Origin: Streptomyces sp. NBC_00663
GTDB taxonomy: Bacteria > Actinomycetota > Actinomycetes > Streptomycetales > Streptomycetaceae
Reading direction: 5' to 3'
NCBI RefSeq assembly: GCF_036226885.1
Contig: NZ_CP109027.1
Location: 8,680,001-8,744,000, forward strand
DNA: 64,000 bases
Every line of letters begins with the position of its first letter. Position 1 is the stretch's first letter. The notes below the pieces were generated by a model. That model did no database searches. It worked only from the letters and a program-made list of their open reading frames with translations, and was not told the origin of the DNA. Shown here one piece after another: positions 59,152-64,000 of the stretch. A program made the position numbers and the translations under genes.

Positions 59152-59418
59152 TCCTCACCCAGCCGCAGCTCAACGCGGCGCGGGGGAGCGAGGGCACACG
59201 GCTGCCGGGATCGGTGTCGCGACCGGGGCACTGGACGGCGGCCTGAGCGCCGCGGCCAGGTCTCCCGCCCTGAGGGCCGGCAGGGGACAGCGGCACGTCT
59301 TGATCAATCGCCCGCCCCGCGCACAGGGCAGCGCGCCTCCGCGCCCGGCGCCTCGTCGCCGACGCGAGCTACCGGACACCCCGGCTCCGCCGCCGGCCTC
59401 CGCGCCCCCGGCACCTCC
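59152..59418. repeat. 267-bp tandem duplication, copy B
   Basis: The second copy holds a silent duplicate of the last codons of the pentapeptide-repeat gene and the functional 3' end of the CYP102-like gene (stop at 59304). The gene-free stretch 58980-59303 therefore consists of duplicated gene ends and no separate gene. Confidence 0.85.
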
Positions 59419-60890
59419 TCCGCCTCCCCGGCCGCGGCCGTGCCCGGCGGCATCCCCGTCCGCCGCCGCTCCAGGCCCAGCCGCAAGCCCTCCGGCATCA
59501 GCGTGAGCCGCTCGGTCACCCGCAACCGGTAGGCCGGGTCGGCGCGCAGCTCGTAGCGGCGGAGCAGCAGCCCGAGCACCAGCGTGGCCTCGTGCAGGGC
59601 GAATTGCCGGCCGATACAGGCCCGCGCCCCCGTGCCGAAGGGCTTGAAGGTGTGCGGGGCGCGGTTGCGTACGGCCTTCGGGTCGAAGCGGTCCGGGTCG
59701 AAGCGGTCGGCGTCCGCGCCCCACACCTCGGGGTCGCGGTGCAGCATCGGGGTGAGGACCAGCGTCCACGCGCCCCGCCGCATCGGATGCTCCCCGGCCA
59801 GCACCGTGTCCTCGACGGCCTCCCGGGCGAAGGCGGGAGCGGTCGGCCACAGTCGTAGCGACTCGTCCAGGACCCGGCGCAGGTAACGCAGCTTGGCCAC
59901 CTGGTCGTAGCCGGGCGTCTCCGTGTCGCCCCACACCCGGTCGACCTCCGCGCGGGCGCGGGCCCCGGCCTCCGGATGGCGGGAGAGGTAGTGCAGGGCG
60001 AAGGAGAGCGCGCCCGAGGTGGTCTCGTGCCCGGCGACCAGGAAGGTGATCACCTGGCGCCGGACGTTCTCCGAGGACAGCCGTTCACCGGTCTCCGGGT
60101 GGGCGGTCTCCAGCATCCGGTCCAGGAGATCCCCGTCCCCGCCGCCGGCCTTCCGGCGCTCCCGCACCAGGTCGTCGACCGTGCGGTTCAGATAGGAGAT
60201 GTCGGCGTCGTTCTGGCGCCCGGCCTGGCGCAACAACGCGGGCCACGGCACAGAGTTGAGCCGCTGGGCGTAGGTCAGCGTGCCCACCATCGCGGTGATG
60301 AAGGGATGCGGCCGCGAGCGCTGGAAGGAGCCGAAGTCATGGCCGAAACCGGTCCGCGCGATCGTCTCCAGCGTCAGCTTGGTCATGTCGCCGGGCACAT
60401 CCACCGTGCGGCCCGCCGCGAGCTCACCGTCCCAATGGTCCGTGAGCTGCCCCGCCACGGCCAGCATCATCGGGTGGTAGCCCTCCATCGCCTCCCGGCT
60501 GAAGCCCGGGGCGAGCACATCGTGCGCCAGCTGCCAGTTCGGCTCGTGGTTGTACGCCGTGAACAGCCCGTCCCCGGCGACCGGCCGCAGATTGGCCACC
60601 CCGAGCCCCACATGCTTCGCGAACCGCGTCTCGTCCGCGAGGTCGGCCGCGAGCCGCGCGCCCCAGACGAACACGAACTCCCGGTTGAAGGCCTTGCGCC
60701 GGTAGATCGGCCCCAGCTGCCGGGCGTAGCGCAGGGAGTCCTGGAGCGGGGTGCGCCGGTTCGCTCCGAGCACATCGCCGAGCAGCGGGAGCCGCCGGGG
60801 CGGATGCGGGATCCGGTGCAGCTCGGGCCAGCCCTGTTCGGCACTGCGGAACCCCTTGGGCAGCGCGGTCCGGTTGCTCGACTCCGCCAT
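59304..60890 (-). CDS. cytochrome P450, CYP102-like heme domain without reductase
   Basis: A 528-residue P450 whose first about 472 residues align by eye with the heme domain of P450BM3: GDGLFTAYNHEPNWQLAHDVLAPGFS, ITFLVAGHETTSGALSFALHYL (AGHETT 286-291), ESLRLWPTAPAF (ExxR 343-346) and FKPFGTGARACIGRQFALHEATL (Cys425). The fused diflavin reductase of BM3 is absent; the chain ends in a low-complexity tail (473-528), partly encoded in the duplicated DNA. It resembles the CYP102B group of Streptomyces. Likely substrate: fatty acids. AAGGGAG precedes the ATG. Confidence 0.9.
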   Translation of the reverse strand: MAESSNRTALPKGFRSAEQGWPELHRIPHPPRRLPLLGDVLGANRRTPLQDSLRYARQLGPIYRRKAFNREFVFVWGARLAADLADETRFAKHVGLGVANLRPVAGDGLFTAYNHEPNWQLAHDVLAPGFSREAMEGYHPMMLAVAGQLTDHWDGELAAGRTVDVPGDMTKLTLETIARTGFGHDFGSFQRSRPHPFITAMVGTLTYAQRLNSVPWPALLRQAGRQNDADISYLNRTVDDLVRERRKAGGGDGDLLDRMLETAHPETGERLSSENVRRQVITFLVAGHETTSGALSFALHYLSRHPEAGARARAEVDRVWGDTETPGYDQVAKLRYLRRVLDESLRLWPTAPAFAREAVEDTVLAGEHPMRRGAWTLVLTPMLHRDPEVWGADADRFDPDRFDPKAVRNRAPHTFKPFGTGARACIGRQFALHEATLVLGLLLRRYELRADPAYRLRVTERLTLMPEGLRLGLERRRTGMPPGTAAAGEAEEVPGARRPAAEPGCPVARVGDEAPGAEARCPVRGAGD

Positions 60891-60938
60891 GACGCGATCT
60901 CCCTTGATACGGGGGCGGGTTGGGGCGTGTTGTACGTG

Positions 60939-60978
60939 GGTTCAATAACGCGCACAAGTCTGGTCCCCTTGTTGAACC
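60939..60978. promoter_or_regulatory. inverted repeat between the CYP102-like and TetR genes
   Basis: GGTTCAA (60939-60945) and TTGAACC (60972-60978) are inverted arms 26 bp apart in the 129-bp divergent region, each followed by AT-rich bases. They may be half-sites of two operators for the adjacent TetR protein. Confidence 0.4.
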
Positions 60979-61007
60979 GGCGTCAAGTAAAGGAACCGTG
61001 GCCGGGA

Positions 61008-61013
61008 TAAGGT
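61008..61013 (+). promoter_or_regulatory. leaderless -10 element of the TetR gene
   Basis: TAAGGT lies 6 nt before the ATG at 61020 with no ribosome-binding site. Confidence 0.45.
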
Positions 61014-61019
61014 GCGGGC

Positions 61020-61628
61020 ATGGCCGCCAACCAGGGGGAGCGCACCCGCCGCCGGCTCAGTACCGAGGAGCGCCGGGAACAGCTCCTCGCCGTCGGTGCG
61101 CGGCTGTTCTCGGAGAGCCCGTACGACGACGTGTGGATCGAGCGCGTCGCCGAGATCGCCGGTGTCTCGCGCGGGCTGCTCTACCACTACTTCCCGACCA
61201 AGCGGGACTTCTTCGCGGCGGTCGTCGAGCGCGAGAGCGCGCGGATGCTGAGGATGACCGCGGCGGTTCCCGGCATCCCGGTGCGGGAGCAACTGGCCGC
61301 GGGGCTCGACACGTTCCTGGAGTACGTCGAGGCCCACGCGCACGGCTTCCGCGCCTTCCACCGTGCCGACGCGGCCGGGGACCAGACCGTACGCAAGGTC
61401 TATCAGCAGGCCCTGGCCGCGCAGGAGCGGCAGATTCTGGCGGCGCTGGCCGCCGACCCCGAGTTCGGCGCCGGCTTCGAGGCGCGGCCCGAGACCACCC
61501 TCGCCGTGCGCGGCTGGCTGGCGTTCATCACGGCCGTCTGTCTGGAGTGGCTGAGGGGCTCGGAGCTGTCCCGGGAGCAGGTGCGCGATCTGTGCGCCCG
61601 TGCGCTGCTGGGAGTTCTCGGCGTCTGA
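61020..61628 (+). CDS. TetR-family regulator divergent from the CYP102-like gene
   Basis: A 202-residue TetR regulator. The DNA-binding domain is EERREQLLAVGARLFSESPYDDVWIERVAEIAGVSRGLLYHYFPTKRDFFAAVV (about residues 16-70). By analogy with the BM3 repressor Bm3R1, it probably represses the P450 gene and responds to fatty acids or similar ligands; that is an inference from position. Confidence 0.9.
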   Translation: MAANQGERTRRRLSTEERREQLLAVGARLFSESPYDDVWIERVAEIAGVSRGLLYHYFPTKRDFFAAVVERESARMLRMTAAVPGIPVREQLAAGLDTFLEYVEAHAHGFRAFHRADAAGDQTVRKVYQQALAAQERQILAALAADPEFGAGFEARPETTLAVRGWLAFITAVCLEWLRGSELSREQVRDLCARALLGVLGV

Positions 61629-61655
61629 ACTTCCGTGGAGGTTCGAGGGTGCTGG

Positions 61656-61701
61656 TTGGCGTACACCCTGATCTCCGATAAGTTAGGTGAGGCTTACCTA
61701 A
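61656..61701 (+). promoter_or_regulatory. promoter and iron box of the DUF2470 gene
   Basis: -35 TTGGCG (61656-61661), 17-nt spacer and -10 TAAGTT (61679-61684). TTAGGTGAGGCTTACCTAA (61683-61701) matches the actinobacterial iron-box consensus TTAGGTTAGGCTAACCTAA at 17 of 19 positions. The box overlaps the -10 and runs into the ribosome site AAGGAGG (61700-61706), so an iron-bound DmdR/IdeR repressor would shut the gene off. Confidence 0.8.
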
Positions 61702-61713
61702 GGAGGTTCTGGG

Positions 61714-62445
61714 ATGGGTGCTGGGATGGGTGACAGCTGGACGGCCGCGCCGTCCGCGGCGGAGCGGGTGCGCTCGGTGCTCGCCACCGCATGGTCGTGC
61801 GCGGTGACCGCGGACGGCGGCCGTGAGGAGCTCGTCGGCGCGCACACGGTCGCCGAGGACGGCCGGGTGTTCCTCGACGTGCCCGACGACAGCGCCATGC
61901 TCACGGCCGCGATCTGCGCACCGCGCGGAGAGCCGTCCGCCGTGCTGGAGTTCGCCGACGTCTCGCCCGTTCCCGTGCGCAACCGTATCCGGGCCCGTAT
62001 GTGGCTCGCCGGCTGGTTCGTCCCCGAGGACGACCGGCTGGCGTTCACAGCCACGCGGATCGTGCTGCGGCAGCCGTCCGGCGCCGTCGTCGTGGACCTC
62101 GACGAGTTCGCCGCCGCCCTGCCCGACCCGCTGGCCGGCACCGAGGCCCGGCTGCTGACGCATCTCGCGGACTGCCACGGCGACGCGGTCGAGCGTCTCA
62201 CCCGGCTCGTCGAACCCGACAGCCTGCACGGCGCGGTGAAGGTCCAGCCCGTCGCGGTCGACCGGCACGGGCTGACCCTGCGCATCGAACGCGTCCGTGC
62301 GCACGGCGACGTACGCCTGGCCTTCCACCGGCCCGCCGACGACGTCGCGCAGCTCACCGAGCGTATGCACGTCCTGCTCGGCCAGGCCGCCTCGGCCTCC
62401 TGCCCCCGTGCGCTACAGCGGCAGCGCACAGACGGCGACGGGTGA
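61714..62445 (+). CDS. DUF2470 (HugZ-like) protein, iron-regulated
   Basis: A 243-residue soluble protein with a split-barrel-like N-terminal part (LATAWSCAVTADGGREELVG, RIRARMWLAGWFVPEDDRLAFTATRIVLR) and a C-terminal DUF2470 region (LLTHLADCHGDAVERLTRL, VAVDRHGLTLRIE, VRLAFHRPADDVAQLTERM). DUF2470 domains occur in HugZ-type heme-degrading enzymes, and the iron box fits a role in iron or heme acquisition. The ATG at 61714 follows AAGGAGG. Its 3' end overlaps the lactonase gene by 33 bp. Confidence 0.85.
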   Translation: MGAGMGDSWTAAPSAAERVRSVLATAWSCAVTADGGREELVGAHTVAEDGRVFLDVPDDSAMLTAAICAPRGEPSAVLEFADVSPVPVRNRIRARMWLAGWFVPEDDRLAFTATRIVLRQPSGAVVVDLDEFAAALPDPLAGTEARLLTHLADCHGDAVERLTRLVEPDSLHGAVKVQPVAVDRHGLTLRIERVRAHGDVRLAFHRPADDVAQLTERMHVLLGQAASASCPRALQRQRTDGDG

Positions 62446-63624
62446 CGCGAACGGCCTGCCCGCGAGCCGCAGCCGACCGCTGCCGGCGTCCACCCGGAAC
62501 ACGCTCACCGTGCCCGACCGCTGGTTCGCCGCGAACAGCAGCGTCCCGTCGGGCGACAGGGCGATCTGCCGCGGGAAGTCACCGGCGACCGGCACGGTGT
62601 CGAGCAGCCTGAGCCGGGCGCCGTCCGCCTCCACCGCATAGCGCGTGAGGCTGTTGTGGCCCCGGTTGGCGAGGTAGGCGTACGCCCCGTCCGGCGTCAC
62701 CACGAGCTGCGCCGGATAGTTGGTGCCCGAACCGGTACCCGTGGACTGCGCCTCGCCGATGGTGAGGCGCCCGGCGCCGGGATCGTAGGCGCAGACGGCG
62801 ACCGTGTTGTCGACCTCGTTGGCCAGATAGGCGTACCGCCCGCCGGGATGGAACGTGAGATGCCGCGGCCCGGCCCCCGGCCGGGTGTGGGCCTGCGCCA
62901 CCTCGGTGAGCTTCCCGGTCCGCTGGTCGAGGCGGTAGGTGTAGACGGTGTCCGTGCCCAGGTCGACGGCGAGGAGATGACCGCCGTCCGGGCTCGTGGC
63001 GAACTGGTGGGCGTGCGGGCCCTCCTGGCCCGGCCCCGGCTTCGGCGCGGAGTGCGTGACGAGGTCGGCGCGCTCCCCGATCGCCCCCGAGGCGTCGAGG
63101 GGATGCACGGCCACACTGCCGTCACCGTAGTTCGCGCTCAGCAGCCAGCGCCCGCCCGGATGCACCGACAGATGACAAGGGGCGCCGCCGCCGGTGCTCC
63201 GGCTGCCGAGGACCTCGCGGTCGGCGAGCCGTACGGCGGTCACGGCACCCTTCTCGCGCTCGTTCACCGTGTACAGCGTGCGGCCGTCGGGATGCAGGGC
63301 GAGATACGAGGGGTCGTCGACCCCGGTGAGCGTGCTCCCGGCGGTCACCCGGCCCGTCTCGGTGTCGTACGTGGCGAAGCCGATGCCGGTGCCGCCGTCC
63401 TCGACGGACGTGTAGGTGCCGAGGGCGAGGGGGCGCGGGCCCGAGGGCGCCGGTGTGGGTGAGGGGGATGCGGTGGCGGTGCTCTCCGGGGCGGCGGCCT
63501 GGGGTGCCCGGGGCGACGGGGACGCCTCGGGCCCGGCTTCACCGCACGAGGACAGCGCCGTCACCGCCCCCGCTCCCGCGAGCGCGCCGACGAACCGACG
63601 CCTGCTCCAGTCGCCCCTGCCCAT
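62413..63624 (-). CDS. Tat-exported lipoprotein of the lactonase (beta-propeller) family
   Basis: A 403-residue protein. The N-terminus WSRRRFVGALAGAGAVTALSSCG combines a Tat motif with a lipobox (Cys27), so it is an exported lipoprotein. A Pro/Ser/Ala-rich linker (residues 31-62) leads to a seven-bladed propeller of the 6-phosphogluconolactonase/YVTN type (DPSYLALHPDGRTLYTVNE, PCHLSVHPGGRWLLSANYGDG, GPRHLTFHPGGRYAYLANE). The exported location argues against a pentose-phosphate role. It converges on and overlaps the DUF2470 gene. Confidence 0.9.
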   Translation of the reverse strand: MGRGDWSRRRFVGALAGAGAVTALSSCGEAGPEASPSPRAPQAAAPESTATASPSPTPAPSGPRPLALGTYTSVEDGGTGIGFATYDTETGRVTAGSTLTGVDDPSYLALHPDGRTLYTVNEREKGAVTAVRLADREVLGSRSTGGGAPCHLSVHPGGRWLLSANYGDGSVAVHPLDASGAIGERADLVTHSAPKPGPGQEGPHAHQFATSPDGGHLLAVDLGTDTVYTYRLDQRTGKLTEVAQAHTRPGAGPRHLTFHPGGRYAYLANEVDNTVAVCAYDPGAGRLTIGEAQSTGTGSGTNYPAQLVVTPDGAYAYLANRGHNSLTRYAVEADGARLRLLDTVPVAGDFPRQIALSPDGTLLFAANQRSGTVSVFRVDAGSGRLRLAGRPFASPVAVCALPL

Positions 63625-63756
63625 GTACGCACCTCAGGTCGGTCGGTCACCCGGTCGCCAGCCACCATGACCCGGACCACGTCCCGCGTGCAACACGCGC
63701 CCCTACCAGTCGCCGTTGCTGTCGACCTGTATGCCGCTCTTGGTCATCGGCCCACG

Positions 63757-64000
63757 TCACCTGGAACGTCTGGCGAGGGTGAGCCGGTTCCTGCGTACGC
63801 GTTCCTGGAGCTTGGTGAGCCGTGGCAGCCGCTCGCGCTGTTCACGGGAGGTGCGGTCCAGCTCCTCGAACAGCCGGCGCGAGCGGTGCTCGGTGTCCAG
63901 CTCGTCGAGGATGCGGTTGACCTCCGTCAGCACCGCCCCGTGCAGCTGCCACTGCCGGGCGTCGCGCTGCACCTCCTCCAGGAGCAGCTGGGCGAGCTTG
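63757..64000 (-). CDS. C-terminal part of a helical protein, cut by window edge
   Basis: About 80 residues are visible, open to the right edge of the window. They are strongly helical and charged (EVQRDARQWQLHGAVLTEVNRILDELDTEHRSRRLFEELDR, ending LTLARRSR), compatible with a coiled coil. No domain is recognised. The GTG at 63972 is too close to its upstream purine run to be a convincing start, so the 5' end is probably outside the window. Confidence 0.55.
   Translation of the reverse strand, partial: KLAQLLLEEVQRDARQWQLHGAVLTEVNRILDELDTEHRSRRLFEELDRTSREQRERLPRLTKLQERVRRNRLTLARRSR

Noticed and set aside
63700..63750. A 14-codon minus-strand ORF (MTKSGIQVDSNGDW)
   Set aside because: It has no convincing ribosome site and lies just downstream of the partial gene. 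It might be a small peptide, but length alone cannot support a call.

Overview
This 64 kb window is chromosomal DNA of a high-GC actinomycete, almost certainly a Streptomyces. Codon third positions are strongly G/C, GTG and TTG starts are frequent, many genes look leaderless (a TANNNT -10 element 6-7 nt before the ATG), and the families are typical of the genus: ECF41 sigma factor, DUF5999, DUF3224, CYP105- and CYP102-like P450s, YheO-type regulator, RhaI/RhaEW/LutABC. No rRNA, CRISPR array, prophage or insertion sequence was recognised. I could not scan for tRNAs computationally and saw none.

Layout. 1-10.4 kb: a partial membrane-anchored protein, a DUF1326/DUF2182 pair, an SGNH hydrolase with a PadR regulator, a TetR regulator, a CoA-transferase, an aldo/keto reductase, a PucR-type regulator carrying a remarkable 20-unit 12-residue tandem repeat, and an HSL-type esterase. 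10.4-13.5 kb: terC behind a structured leader, a deletion scar joining an MFS and an AsnC remnant, and an F420-type oxidoreductase behind a MerR-like promoter. 13.3-25 kb: small redox and regulatory genes (LysR, FMN reductase with divergent TetR and twin operators, LacI with pobA, thioredoxin, flavoprotein reductase, deformylase, PepSY protein, two winged-helix genes, pirin). 25-39 kb: an orphan LuxR regulator, an M6-like metalloprotease without a signal peptide, a CYP105-like P450, a YheO/PLP-enzyme operon, a MoxR/VWA pair, an FtsX-type ABC exporter, a decayed betaine-transporter remnant and a glycosyltransferase.

39-54.7 kb is the functional core: a complete L-rhamnose regulon. Leftward run rhaI, rhaEW, rhaB and lutA-lutB-lutC; rightward run rhaT, rhaP, rhaQ, rhaS, rhaM, a Tat-exported beta-propeller (BNR) protein, and a LacI-type regulator. 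Rhamnose is imported by the ABC system, equilibrated by the mutarotase, isomerised, phosphorylated, and split to DHAP and L-lactaldehyde. The bifunctional RhaEW oxidises lactaldehyde to L-lactate and LutABC takes lactate to pyruvate. The divergent rhaI/rhaT promoters each have a matching 12-bp palindrome just downstream of the -10, a clear candidate RhaR operator. The exported propeller protein may release rhamnose from polysaccharide, but that is an inference.

54.7-64 kb: a proline-iminopeptidase-like hydrolase, PIG-L deacetylase with an ECF41 sigma factor, DUF5999, a Cys-rich pentapeptide-repeat protein, a 267-bp tandem duplication covering the 3' ends of two convergent genes, a CYP102-like P450 lacking a reductase domain with a divergent TetR gene, an iron-box-controlled DUF2470 gene, a Tat-lipoprotein lactonase, and a partial helical protein at the edge.
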